A stretch of DNA of 11,111 nucleotides from Acidobacteriota bacterium (GCA_028277865.1 JANQFM010000370.1:1-11111); one strand, 5' to 3'. Positions 1-7,179 are shown, counted from the stretch's first letter. Made by a program: numbers and translations. Notes: a model not told the origin generated them from the sequence alone.

Positions 1-11
1 ATCGCATTCTC

Positions 12-80
12 ACCTGCTTCAGCAGGTTGCCCGAAAGCCTTCAGCCTTTCGGGTTTTTAGCCCAGTCCTTCAGGGCTGGG
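12..80. repeat. Three consecutive hairpins sharing a TTCA loop
   Basis: Three stem-loops stand almost end to end. The first pairs 12-17 with 22-27 (six pairs). The second pairs 30-37 with 46-53 (eight pairs, then a C-C mismatch and a closing C-G pair). The third pairs 61-68 with 73-80 (eight pairs including one G-U). Each closes on the tetraloop TTCA (18-21, 40-43, 69-72), which reads TGAA on the other strand. The stems differ completely while the loop is kept. This is directly visible. REP-like sequences mobilised by REP-associated tyrosine transposases (RAYT) have comparable hairpins, but no transposase is present here, so that reading is inference. Confidence 0.6.
30..58 (+). terminator. 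Rho-independent terminator-like hairpin
   Basis: The second hairpin of the cluster (stem 30-37 with 46-53) is followed directly by five T residues at 54-58, the classical form of an intrinsic terminator for transcription on the + strand. It could end a gene lying to the left of the window. The stem is part of a repetitive hairpin cluster, so termination may be a secondary role. Confidence 0.5.
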
Positions 81-104
81 GACCGAGTGCGCAAGGTAGA
101 TGCC

Positions 105-228
105 AGCCCGTTCTTCAACGGGCTTTTCTCTGGTCTTCAGCCTCGGCTCCGGCACGCTCGGTAGGAATTGGCCAGCGACGGCCAGGGGGCTCAAGCCGGC
201 TGCTGTAAGCCCGTTCATCAAACGGGCT
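105..228. repeat. Pair of hairpins with an identical eight-base stem
   Basis: Positions 105-112 pair with 117-124 and positions 208-215 pair with 221-228. Both stems are agcccgtt against aacgggct, perfect over eight pairs, but the loops differ: cttc in the first and catca in the second. Four T residues (124-127) close the first, so it could also terminate + strand transcription. The two copies are about 103 bases apart. They resemble the TTCA-loop cluster at 12-80 in size and base composition and are probably of the same repeat kind. No coding sequence is convincing anywhere between 1 and 358. Confidence 0.55.
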
Positions 229-328
229 CTTCCATCCTGACCCGGGCCGATCACCCCTGAAAGGGACTGGCCTAGCAACCCTCCAGGCATAAATGTCTTG
301 AAGGGCGAACTTTTTCCTTTTATGCCTC

Positions 329-358
329 GTATAGCGAGGTGTAGTATAACGAGGTATT
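329..358 (+). promoter_or_regulatory. Promoter and putative PadR operator with 12-base direct repeat
   Basis: Two 12-base direct repeats, gtatagcgaggt (329-340) and gtataacgaggt (344-355), differ at one base and are offset by 15 bases. The first also forms a small inverted repeat, cctcg at 325-329 against cgagg at 335-339. A likely -10 element lies inside the second repeat (TAGTAT 343-348 or TATAAC 345-350); no good -35 is visible. The start codon of the regulator follows at 359, so transcription would begin very near or at the ATG. The repeat also supplies GAGGT (351-355), a Shine-Dalgarno-like element only three bases from the ATG. Autoregulation by the PadR protein is inferred from family habit. 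Confidence 0.5.
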
Positions 359-679
359 ATGAAGAAGGAAAGGTTAAAAGGGCATCTGGATCTCCTGCTG
401 CTGGCAGTCGTTGGCGCCGGCGCAGACCACGGCTACCACATCGCCCGCCGTCTCGCACAGGCCAGCGGCGGGACCCTGGAGCTTCCTGAAGGAACGCTCT
501 ATCCCGCCCTCCACCGGCTTGAATCGAAGAAGCTACTCGAGAGCTCGTGGGCCACGGTGGGCGGCCGCCGCCGCCGTATCTACAACTTGACACCCGCCGG
601 AAGGGAAGCGCTCGCGCAAGAGCGCTCCGAGTGGGGCAGCTTCGCACAGGCTGTCGAATCGGTATTGGAGACGGTATGA
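359..679 (+). CDS. PadR-family transcriptional regulator
   Basis: This 106-residue protein is a short PadR-type winged-helix repressor, cytoplasmic and DNA-binding as a dimer. The family signature GTLYPALHRLE (residues 45-55) forms the recognition region, preceded by HGYHIARRL (24-32), and the wing is the basic stretch GGRRRRIYNLTPAGREAL (68-85). The length fits the short PadR class that lacks the long C-terminal domain of the phenolic-acid PadR regulators. The start at 359 is the only sensible one: it begins the conserved MKKERLKGHLDLLLL segment typical of PadR proteins next to ADOP permeases. The stop overlaps the next start by the sequence ATGA. In this setting the protein most likely represses its own three-gene operon by binding the direct repeat just upstream. 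The effector is unknown. Confidence 0.93.
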   Translation: MKKERLKGHLDLLLLAVVGAGADHGYHIARRLAQASGGTLELPEGTLYPALHRLESKKLLESSWATVGGRRRRIYNLTPAGREALAQERSEWGSFAQAVESVLETV

Positions 680-3471
680 GCACGTCGTCCCGAGAGTTAA
701 AGGCGTTCCGTCTCGCGCTGCAAAAGGAACTCGCCGCTCTGTTCCGTGTCGAGCCGGACCATCCCGGCCTCGAGCGGATCCTCGAGGAGGCCGAGACGCA
801 TCTCGAGGAGACGATTTCAGAATTCATCGACGAAGGCGCCACCATCGATGCGGCAACCGCCACAGCCCTTTCCCGATTTGGGACGGCCTCGCATCTGGCT
901 CGCGCCTACGGTGATTTGAAAGCGCCCAGCTTTATCGATCCTGATGCGGACGTTCCTGCCTGGCGAAAAGTGCTAAGACGCGTCCAGTCGCGAGGCAGGA
1001 GCCTGGCTCTGAGTCAGTGGCTCACCGATATACGCCTCGCGCTCCGCTTTCTCTCCAAGAGCCCGGGCTATACGCTTGCCTTTGTCTTGACCCTGGGTCT
1101 CGGCATCGGCGCAAACACCGCGATCTTCAGCGTTGTGCATGGAGCGTGGCTTCAGCCGCTGCCATATCGCGGCGGCGATCGGCTCGTCTACCTGCGTCAT
1201 TCTGCGCATCTCGCAGGGATCCAAAACGTGCTCTTCTCCGTCCCGGAGATCGACGACTACCGCCGGCAGAGCCACAGCTTCGAAGGCGTGACGGAATTCT
1301 CCGCAATGACCTTCACCCTGCTGGGGCTCGACGAGCCGAGGCAGGTACGCGCCGGGATCGTGACCGGAAACTACTTCGAAGTGATGGGGCTGGGCGCTCG
1401 CATCGGCCGGGTGATCTCGAGCAGCGACGACGGCGAGGCTGCCCCGCCGGTCGCGGTCCTGACAGACAAGTACTGGCAGCGGCAATTCGGCGGGGATCCC
1501 GGCGTGGTCGCCCGCACGGTCACGATGAATGGCCGCAGCGTCGAGATCATAGGAGTGGCCGAGCCCGCGCCGCCCTATCCTGAGCGGACGGACATCTACG
1601 TCAATATGGTCGCGAGCCCGCACCATCTGAGCGCCAGCATGACTGACGACCGTGTCCACCGCATGACGGAGGTGTTCGCGCGCCTCGCGCCAGATGCCAG
1701 CTTGGAAGCAGCACGGATCGAGGTCGAGTCCATCACCCGCCGTCTGCACGAGGAATACCCCGAGGCCTACGACGCGACGCATGGCTACGGCGTGTCCCTC
1801 GTCGAGCTGCGCGAGCAACTCGCTGCTCAAGCGCGGCCGACGCTGCTCATGTTGCTGGGCGTTGCTGTATTCGTCCTTGTGATCGCCTGCGCCAACGTGG
1901 CCAACCTGACGCTGGCCAGGGTCATGCGCCGCCATGACGAGTGGGCGCTTCGCCTCTCGCTCGGCGCCAAGGCCGGCACACTGCGGCGCCAACTGCTGGC
2001 CGAAAACATCGTCCCTTCGCTTATGGGTGCTGCACTCGGGGTCTTTATCGCGGTCGCAGGCGTCGATCTGCTGACTGCTTACATCGCCCGTTACTCCGTA
2101 CGTGCTTCCGAGGTCACTGTCGATACGGCGGTCCTTGCAGTTGCGCTCGTCCTCGCGCTGGCAGCGGCGTCTTTGTTCGCGTTTTTGCCACGGCTGCCCG
2201 GCACGGTTTCGCAGAGCTGGGCCTGGTTTTCCGGCGACCGCGCCAGCGCGGGCTTCGCGAGCCGCCGCATGCAGCGGCTGCTGGTCGTCGTACAGATCGG
2301 CGTGAGCTTCGTGCTGCTTGCGGGGGCCGGCCTTCTGCTCGAAACACTGTGGAACCTGCAGCGGGACGATGGGGGCGTCGCTCTCGAAGAGGTGCTGGCC
2401 ATGAGGATTCCGATCGACTACGGTGCGCAGACTTCACACGAGCGGCTGGCCTATTACGGAACGATCTTGGAACGCGTCTCGGCCCTTCCCGGCGTTCGCT
2501 CGGCGGCCGTCGCCAGCATGATTCCCTTGAAAGAAGCGCCGCACGGTGTCTTCGCCTTGCTTGCTGCGCTCGAGTTCCAGATCGAAGGGCAGCCGTCCGA
2601 GCCGGGTGCCCCGCCGCCGAGAGCTGACTTTCGCATCGTGAGCGGCGATTACTTCCGTACGCTTGGGATGACTTTGGTCAAAGGCCGCACCTTCAAGACG
2701 ACAGACGTGCCCAATTCGGCCAAGGTGGTCGTGGTCAATCAGGCGCTGGCCGATCATTATTTTCCCGATCGGGAGGCGGTGGGCCAGCGGATCGGCTGGC
2801 GAGGCGACAACCTGCACTTCATGGGCGTGAGCGAGGACTACCGAACCATCGTGGGCGTCGTTTCGGACGCCAAGGACTACGGCGTGGCCGAGGGCGTGCC
2901 GCATGTGGCCTTCAACCCGTTTACCCAAGTGCCTCTGGCGAGCTCGCTCTTCATTCGCACCGCCCGCCCGGAAGCGGTCGTGCGACCGATCATCGATCAG
3001 ATTCGGCAAATCGATCCGGAACAGCCCATCGTGGACATCGCGACGCTGGCCCAGATACGTTCGGATTCGATCTCGCCCCAGAGGTTGAATGCGACTTTGG
3101 TGGGCGCGTTCGCCTTCCTCGCACTCACCGTGGCGGCGGTGGGTGTCGCAGGAGTGCTGGCCTTTGGCGTCAACCAGCGAACGCACGAATTCGGAATCCG
3201 GGCGGCCTTTGGTGCGGGTAGATCGCTGCTGATGCGGATCGTCCTGAAGGAAGGCGCTCTGCTTGCTCTCTTCGGCCTCGCGTTCGGGCTCACCGCGTCG
3301 CTCTTGTTCTCCGAGATCATCTCCGCACTGCTCCACGACGTGACGCCCGGCGACGTCGGAACGCTGGGCGGTGTCGCTTTGCTTCTCACGGCGGTGGCGC
3401 TTGTCGCCTCCGCGGTTCCCGCCTGGCGCGCATCGGAAATCGATCCTGTGCAGGCTCTTCGGGAGAAATGA
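676..3471 (+). CDS. ADOP-type FtsX/MacB-like ABC transporter permease without ATPase
   Basis: The 931-residue inner-membrane protein has the architecture of ADOP permeases. A charged helical prefix (about 1-115) leads into a membrane helix with the motif GLGIGANTAIFSVV (141-154). A periplasmic MacB-core-like domain follows, then a first FtsX block (about 385-515; ACANVANLTLARV is its marker). The unit is repeated: helix near 530-560, second periplasmic domain, and second FtsX block (about 808-931) ending in the typical VPAWRASEIDPVQALRE. No Walker motifs are present and no ATPase gene is adjacent, so the partner must be encoded elsewhere or be dispensable. I chose the start at 676 because it overlaps the regulator stop (ATGA) and GGAG (667-670) lies five bases upstream. 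Substrate is unknown; MacB relatives export macrolides, peptides or lipoproteins or transmit force across the envelope. Confidence 0.93.
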   Translation: MSTSSRELKAFRLALQKELAALFRVEPDHPGLERILEEAETHLEETISEFIDEGATIDAATATALSRFGTASHLARAYGDLKAPSFIDPDADVPAWRKVLRRVQSRGRSLALSQWLTDIRLALRFLSKSPGYTLAFVLTLGLGIGANTAIFSVVHGAWLQPLPYRGGDRLVYLRHSAHLAGIQNVLFSVPEIDDYRRQSHSFEGVTEFSAMTFTLLGLDEPRQVRAGIVTGNYFEVMGLGARIGRVISSSDDGEAAPPVAVLTDKYWQRQFGGDPGVVARTVTMNGRSVEIIGVAEPAPPYPERTDIYVNMVASPHHLSASMTDDRVHRMTEVFARLAPDASLEAARIEVESITRRLHEEYPEAYDATHGYGVSLVELREQLAAQARPTLLMLLGVAVFVLVIACANVANLTLARVMRRHDEWALRLSLGAKAGTLRRQLLAENIVPSLMGAALGVFIAVAGVDLLTAYIARYSVRASEVTVDTAVLAVALVLALAAASLFAFLPRLPGTVSQSWAWFSGDRASAGFASRRMQRLLVVVQIGVSFVLLAGAGLLLETLWNLQRDDGGVALEEVLAMRIPIDYGAQTSHERLAYYGTILERVSALPGVRSAAVASMIPLKEAPHGVFALLAALEFQIEGQPSEPGAPPPRADFRIVSGDYFRTLGMTLVKGRTFKTTDVPNSAKVVVVNQALADHYFPDREAVGQRIGWRGDNLHFMGVSEDYRTIVGVVSDAKDYGVAEGVPHVAFNPFTQVPLASSLFIRTARPEAVVRPIIDQIRQIDPEQPIVDIATLAQIRSDSISPQRLNATLVGAFAFLALTVAAVGVAGVLAFGVNQRTHEFGIRAAFGAGRSLLMRIVLKEGALLALFGLAFGLTASLLFSEIISALLHDVTPGDVGTLGGVALLLTAVALVASAVPAWRASEIDPVQALREK

Positions 3472-5219
3472 AAATGAAAGAAACGACTCTTCAAAAACCG
3501 CTCCGGCTGTGGCCCGGGGTGGTCCTCGTGGTGCTGCAGTGGCTGAGCTGGTTTGTCGTCCCCAAAGTTACGTCCGTGCCCGAAGCCCTGATGTACGGGG
3601 TTATCGGCGGACTCCTGCTCGGTCCAGCCATCCTGGTTTGGTGGACCTTCTTCAGCCGCGCACATTGGTCCGAACGCTGGGGTGCCGCCGCCTTGGTGGT
3701 TTTCTCCATGATTGCAACGCCGTTCCTGCTCCACGAATCGGTGGGGGAAGGAAACTTGGGATTCCAGTTCTACCTCTACGCGATCCCGGTCCTGAGCCTG
3801 GCTTTTGTTATCTGGGCAGTGGCAGGTCGTCGCCTGTCTGCAGGACCGCGGCGCGCGACGATGGTCGCGACCATTCTGATCGCCTGCGGATCCTTTACGC
3901 TCATCCGCAGCGAAGGACTCGCCGGCGATGGTATGCCGGAGTTCACCTGGCGGTGGGCACAGACTGCCGAAGAACGGCTCCTGGCCCGAGGCGACGACGA
4001 GCTTGCGGCGCTTGGGTCGGCTTCGGCAGCCTTGACGGAAGCCGACTGGCCCGGCTTTCGCGGCCCCCATCGCGACGGCATCGTCCGAGGCTTGCGGATC
4101 GAGACCGACTGGACTGCGTTTCCGCCGACCGAGCTGTGGCGCCGGCCCATCGGGCCGGGGGTCTCTTCCATCGCCGTCGGAGGCGACCTGCTCTACACCC
4201 AGGAGCAGCGAGGCGACGACGAGATCGTCGCCTGCTACCAAGTGTCCACCGGAAAGCCGGTGTGGAAGCACCGCGACCAGGCGCGTTTCTGGGACTCGCA
4301 TGTCGGTGCCGGCCCGCGCGCAACGCCGGCCCTGAGCGGCGGTCGCGTCTACACGTTGGGCGCCACCGGAATCCTGAATGCGCTCGATGCCGCCAACGGC
4401 CTGGTCTTGTGGTCGCGCAACGCGGCTGCCGACACCGACGCCAAGGTTCCTTACTTCGGCTTTGTAAATTCGCCGCTGGTGGTCGACGACGTGGTGGTCG
4501 TCAACACCAACAGACTGGTCGCTTATGATCTGGCCAGCGGAGATCCTCACTGGTTCGGCCCGGACAAGGGCGCCAGCTACAGCTCGCCGCATCTATTGAC
4601 GCTCGACGGAGTCCGGCAGATCCTGATGCCGACCGGGGAAAGCGTGAGCAGCATCGCGCCTGCCGATGGCTCGCTCCTTTGGGAGCACCGGCTGCCGGAC
4701 GGAATCGGGAGCATCCTCCAGCCGGCCCTGACTGCCGATGGCGGCCTCCTGCTCAGCAGCATGGCCAGCGCCTCCGCCTCTCCAAGCGGCACGCACCGCA
4801 TCGCCGTCGCGCACGGGCCCGGCGGATGGACGGCTGAAGAGCGCTGGTCATCCAGGGGACTGAAGCCCTCCTTCAGTCAGATCGTCGTTCACCGAGGCCA
4901 TGCCTTCGGCTTTGACGGTCGGATCCTGGCCTGTATCGGCCTTGAGGACGGCAAGCGCAAATGGAAGGGTGGACGCTACGGCGTCGGCCAACTACTCCTG
5001 CTGGCCGACCAAGATCTGCTGCTCGTGGTATCGGAGCGAGGGGAACTGGTGCTGGTCGAAGCGGTTTCCGACAGGTTCACCGAGCTTGCGCGGTTCCCGG
5101 CCATCGAAGGAAAAACCTGGAGCCAGCCGACCCTGGTCCGCGATATCGTGCTGGTCCGCAACGGCCAAGAGATGGCTGCCTTCCGTCTGCCCCTCGCGAT
5201 GGATCGAGTCGGGCGCTGA
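3468..5219 (+). CDS. Membrane-anchored PQQ-like beta-propeller (BamB-like) protein
   Basis: The 583-residue protein has two parts. Residues 15-31, 39-61, 72-89, 99-120 and 130-147 are five probable membrane helices. Basic residues at the N terminus, in SRAHWSERW and in RRLSAGPRRA place the N terminus inside and everything after about residue 148 outside. That large part starts with DWPGFRGPHRDG (193-204), the usual opening of PQQ-type propeller proteins, and carries blade repeats such as ALDAANGLVLW, AYDLASGDPHW and CIGLEDGKRKW. It is likely a non-enzymatic periplasmic scaffold like BamB; nothing specific shows PQQ binding or dehydrogenase activity. The first ATG (3468) overlaps the permease stop as ATGA, but GGGAG (3461-3465) is better spaced for the second ATG at 3474, which would drop two residues. 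Function with the permease is inferred from the coupling. Confidence 0.85.
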   Translation: MKMKETTLQKPLRLWPGVVLVVLQWLSWFVVPKVTSVPEALMYGVIGGLLLGPAILVWWTFFSRAHWSERWGAAALVVFSMIATPFLLHESVGEGNLGFQFYLYAIPVLSLAFVIWAVAGRRLSAGPRRATMVATILIACGSFTLIRSEGLAGDGMPEFTWRWAQTAEERLLARGDDELAALGSASAALTEADWPGFRGPHRDGIVRGLRIETDWTAFPPTELWRRPIGPGVSSIAVGGDLLYTQEQRGDDEIVACYQVSTGKPVWKHRDQARFWDSHVGAGPRATPALSGGRVYTLGATGILNALDAANGLVLWSRNAAADTDAKVPYFGFVNSPLVVDDVVVVNTNRLVAYDLASGDPHWFGPDKGASYSSPHLLTLDGVRQILMPTGESVSSIAPADGSLLWEHRLPDGIGSILQPALTADGGLLLSSMASASASPSGTHRIAVAHGPGGWTAEERWSSRGLKPSFSQIVVHRGHAFGFDGRILACIGLEDGKRKWKGGRYGVGQLLLLADQDLLLVVSERGELVLVEAVSDRFTELARFPAIEGKTWSQPTLVRDIVLVRNGQEMAAFRLPLAMDRVGR

Positions 5220-5267
5220 TCCGGGCTGCACGGCATGAGCCGTTTTCTTCAACTTTGTGTCAAATCT

Positions 5268-5342
5268 GCCACCGAGGCACAGAGTGCACAGAGAAGGATC
5301 AGGAAAAGCCCTCTGATCTCTGTGTTCCGGTGTCTCTGTGGC
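5268..5342. repeat. Palindromic repeat element, gccaccgaggcacagag type
   Basis: The left arm (5268-5294, gccaccgaggcacagag followed by tgcacagaga) matches the reverse complement of the right arm (about 5317-5342) over some 26 positions with a few mismatches and one gap; the loop holds about 22 bases. Similar accgaggcacagag palindromes occur between genes in many environmental bacterial genomes; that is a recollection and not shown by this window. It lies 48 bases after the end of the propeller gene and has no T run, so it is not a standard terminator. Confidence 0.7.
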
Positions 5343-5435
5343 TTCCAACCTCTGGTTCGCCTCGCTAGGCCGCTAGGATTTCAGGGTTCTTCACGATTGA
5401 GTCAAATTTGGCTGCGAGGGGTCCGGCGGCGGTCA

Positions 5436-5515
5436 GGGGTTCCGGGCTCCAGGTCCCAGGTTCCGGATTCCAGAGTCCGATTCCCGAAAACCCGGAACCC
5501 GGAACCTGGAACCCC
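5436..5515. repeat. Palindromic repeat element, ggttccaggttccgg type
   Basis: The outer arms ggggttcc (5436-5443) and ggaacccc (5508-5515) are perfect complements, and an inner pair ccaggttccgg (5456-5466) and ccggaacctgg (5499-5509) is also perfect over eleven bases. The element is built from short ggttcc/ccagg units, so each arm is also internally repetitive and several registers of pairing are possible. It contains no start-and-ribosome-site combination that would support a gene. Confidence 0.7.
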
Positions 5516-5549
5516 GAGCCCTTGTTTGAGGCGCCGCCGCGCCAGGCAC

Positions 5550-5579
5550 TGATGCCAGCCCAGCCTGCATTCGGCATCA
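5550..5579. repeat. Small inverted repeat tgatgcc/ggcatca
   Basis: Seven bases at 5550-5556 (tgatgcc) pair perfectly with 5573-5579 (ggcatca) across a 16-base loop. It follows the ggttcc element by 34 bases. There is no T run directly after it, although a T-rich stretch lies at 5596-5625. Its role is unknown. Confidence 0.4.
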
Positions 5580-5910
5580 GCCGGTATCCGATAATCTCTT
5601 TTCTTTCTTCATTTTGGGTTTTTTGAAACTTTGCAGCTTTGCGTGGAACACTTGAATCCGTTGAGCATGCGCTTATTTGAAGACCAGCGCCCTGTGCCCT
5701 TGGAGACTTGACGCCTGACCGCACTTCTGTCAAAAGTCAGTATCCATGCCCAAGTTCCGATCCCTATCTTTGCGACGGGCGATTCGGCTTCCCCACGCCA
5801 TGCCACTAAAAAGAGCGTGACGGGGTGGGGCTGGTAGCTTGGGGCTGTCAGCGTGCATTTGGTGGTCACGAGAATGGGCAGACGCGGAGAAGAGAGACGA
5901 CAAAGGAAGA

Positions 5911-6903
5911 ATGATGGCCATGCAGGTGATTGATTTCCACAACCATTATTATCCTCCGCAGTATCTGGCAATCCTCCAGGAGGAGCCCAGCCATATCCAG
6001 GTCGCTTATGATTCGGAGAAGAATCCGCTTCTGCACTATCCCGGCGACTGCAACATTCTCGTCCCCGGCCACCGGGACATCGACTACCGCCAGGCCTATC
6101 TGGCAACCACAGGCGTGGATATACAGGTCCTCAGCTTCACCTCTCCCGGCTGCCACGTCGAATCTCCAGCACTGGCTGCCCGGATCGCACGTGAGGTCAA
6201 CGACGAGTTCGCCCGCATCGTCCGGGAGCGGAAAGACTGCTACACGGCTTTGGGCACTTTGCCTCTCAACGATCCCAAGGCATCGGTCGAGGAATTCGAA
6301 CGGGCCAGTTCGGAATTGGGATTTGCAGGCTTCATGCTCTTCAGCAATATCAATGGGACTGCCCTGAGCGATCCCTGCTACTGGCCACTTTACGAAAAGG
6401 CCAATCAGAGGGAGTCGGTCCTGTACATCCATCCCATCCACCCAGTGGGCGTGGAGGCCATGACGGACTACAGGCTGATGCCTCTGGTGGGCTTCACCTT
6501 CGATACAAGCCTGGCGGCCGCCAAGCTGGTTTTCAGCGGCGTGGTGGAGCGCTTTCCAAAAATCCGATGGGTGCTTGCTCACCTGGGCGGCGCCATTCCC
6601 TACCTGGCCGAGCGCCTGGACCGGGGCTATGCAGCATTTGAGGACTGCCGCCGCAACATTCGACGCCCGCCCAGCGAGTACCTAAGGCGGTTTTACTATG
6701 ACACGGTCAATTTTGATCCTCACTGCCTGAAGCTGGCTCTGGACTTCGCCGGAGCGGAGCATATGCTGGCCGGAAGCGATTATCCCCATCAGATCGGCAG
6801 TATCGAGCAGATGCTGGAAAGCATTGAAAGCCTGTCTTTGGCCAACCAAGAGAGGCGTAACGTGCTGGGAGGCAATACGGCGCGTTTGCTGGGACTGGGG
6901 TGA
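5911..6903 (+). CDS. Amidohydrolase 2 family protein (ACMSD-like)
   Basis: The 330-residue protein is a metal-dependent TIM-barrel hydrolase or decarboxylase of the amidohydrolase-2 group, whose best known members are ACMSD and gamma-resorcylate decarboxylase. The ligands line up with the family: DFHNH near the N terminus (His10 and His12), His174 in YIHPIHP, His224 in LAHLGG and the active-site Asp290 in GSDYPH. Length and motif order are complete, so the enzyme should be active, probably cytosolic with Zn or a similar metal. The start is 5911 or, better spaced from AAAGGA (5902-5907), 5914. An ATG at 5839 is in frame, but the 24 extra residues precede the conserved barrel start and have no ribosome site. 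It stands alone after a long spacer and converges on rpn. The substrate cannot be told. Confidence 0.9.
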   Translation: MMAMQVIDFHNHYYPPQYLAILQEEPSHIQVAYDSEKNPLLHYPGDCNILVPGHRDIDYRQAYLATTGVDIQVLSFTSPGCHVESPALAARIAREVNDEFARIVRERKDCYTALGTLPLNDPKASVEEFERASSELGFAGFMLFSNINGTALSDPCYWPLYEKANQRESVLYIHPIHPVGVEAMTDYRLMPLVGFTFDTSLAAAKLVFSGVVERFPKIRWVLAHLGGAIPYLAERLDRGYAAFEDCRRNIRRPPSEYLRRFYYDTVNFDPHCLKLALDFAGAEHMLAGSDYPHQIGSIEQMLESIESLSLANQERRNVLGGNTARLLGLG

Positions 6904-6924
6904 CCTTGGGCTGAAGGCTGCTCC

Positions 6925-7179
6925 TCACTCCCCGAAAACTTGCTCCAATGACTCGGCGGCCAGGAGTCGGTCAGCCCAATCCAAGAGTTGCTTGGCCGAT
7001 GCGGACTCCAACCTTCCCCCGTAGACCTTGCCGATCTTTCCAAACTTATGCTCTAGCTGGCGCTGCAGGAGAAAGCGCTGTCCTTCGCGATGACCTTCGC
7101 GGCGACCTTCACGGCGACCTTCCTGGAGACCCTCTTTCTTCCACTGCAAGCACCATGCATCTTCGCGCAGTTCAATCAT
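6925..7179 (-). CDS. Candidate internal ORF giving the Rpn C-terminal (antitoxin-like) protein
   Basis: An in-frame ATG at codon 241 of the rpn gene (7179-7177) is preceded by GAGAAGGT (7194-7187), leaving seven bases before the ATG. This is a better ribosome binding site than that of many genes in the window. Translation from it would give an 84-residue protein starting MIELREDAWCLQWKKEG and containing the four-residue repeats and the C-terminal tail but none of the nuclease motifs. In E. coli, RpnS proteins arise in just this way and block the full-length nuclease RpnL. That this ATG is used here is inference from the site and the family. Confidence 0.5.
   Translation of the reverse strand: MIELREDAWCLQWKKEGLQEGRREGRREGHREGQRFLLQRQLEHKFGKIGKVYGGRLESASAKQLLDWADRLLAAESLEQVFGE

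Larger units (their letters stand above)
5220..5910. other. Long non-coding spacer rich in palindromic repeats
   Basis: About 690 bases separate the propeller gene from the amidohydrolase. No ORF here has a recognisable product or a good ribosome binding site. The spacer contains two clear palindromic repeat elements (5268-5342 and 5436-5515), a hairpin pairing 5550-5556 with 5573-5579, a weak inverted pair 5360-5365 with 5414-5419, and a lone segment at about 5630-5646 (ctttgcagctttgcgtgg) that resembles one arm of the repeat at 8664-8788. Between about 5650 and 5900 I see no clear promoter or terminator, apart from possible pairing of 5791-5796 with 5825-5830. Confidence 0.7.

Noticed and set aside
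57..290. 77-residue ORF on the - strand
   Set aside because: It runs through the hairpin cluster, has no recognisable domain, and its sequence is explained by the repeats.
547..675. Upstream extension of the permease to an ATG at 547
   Set aside because: The extra 43 residues overlap the PadR gene in another frame and look like shadow sequence; the ATGA start at 676 has a good ribosome site.
973..1992. 339-residue ORF on the - strand, and a similar one at 2434-3336
   Set aside because: Both are antisense to the ADOP permease, are rich in His/Arg/Gln as typical shadow frames, and show no domain.
2997..4592. 531-residue ORF on the - strand
   Set aside because: It lies antisense to the permease and propeller genes, which have clear domains; long antisense frames are common in GC-rich coding DNA.
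5268..5515. CRISPR array
   Set aside because: The repeats are palindromes of different sequence, not evenly spaced copies of one repeat with unique spacers.
5235..5552. 105-residue ORF on the + strand in the spacer
   Set aside because: It is made almost wholly of the two palindromic repeats and has no ribosome binding site or domain.
5839..5910. Upstream start for the amidohydrolase
   Set aside because: The added 24 residues precede the conserved DFHNH segment without homology, and AAAGGA favours 5911 or 5914.
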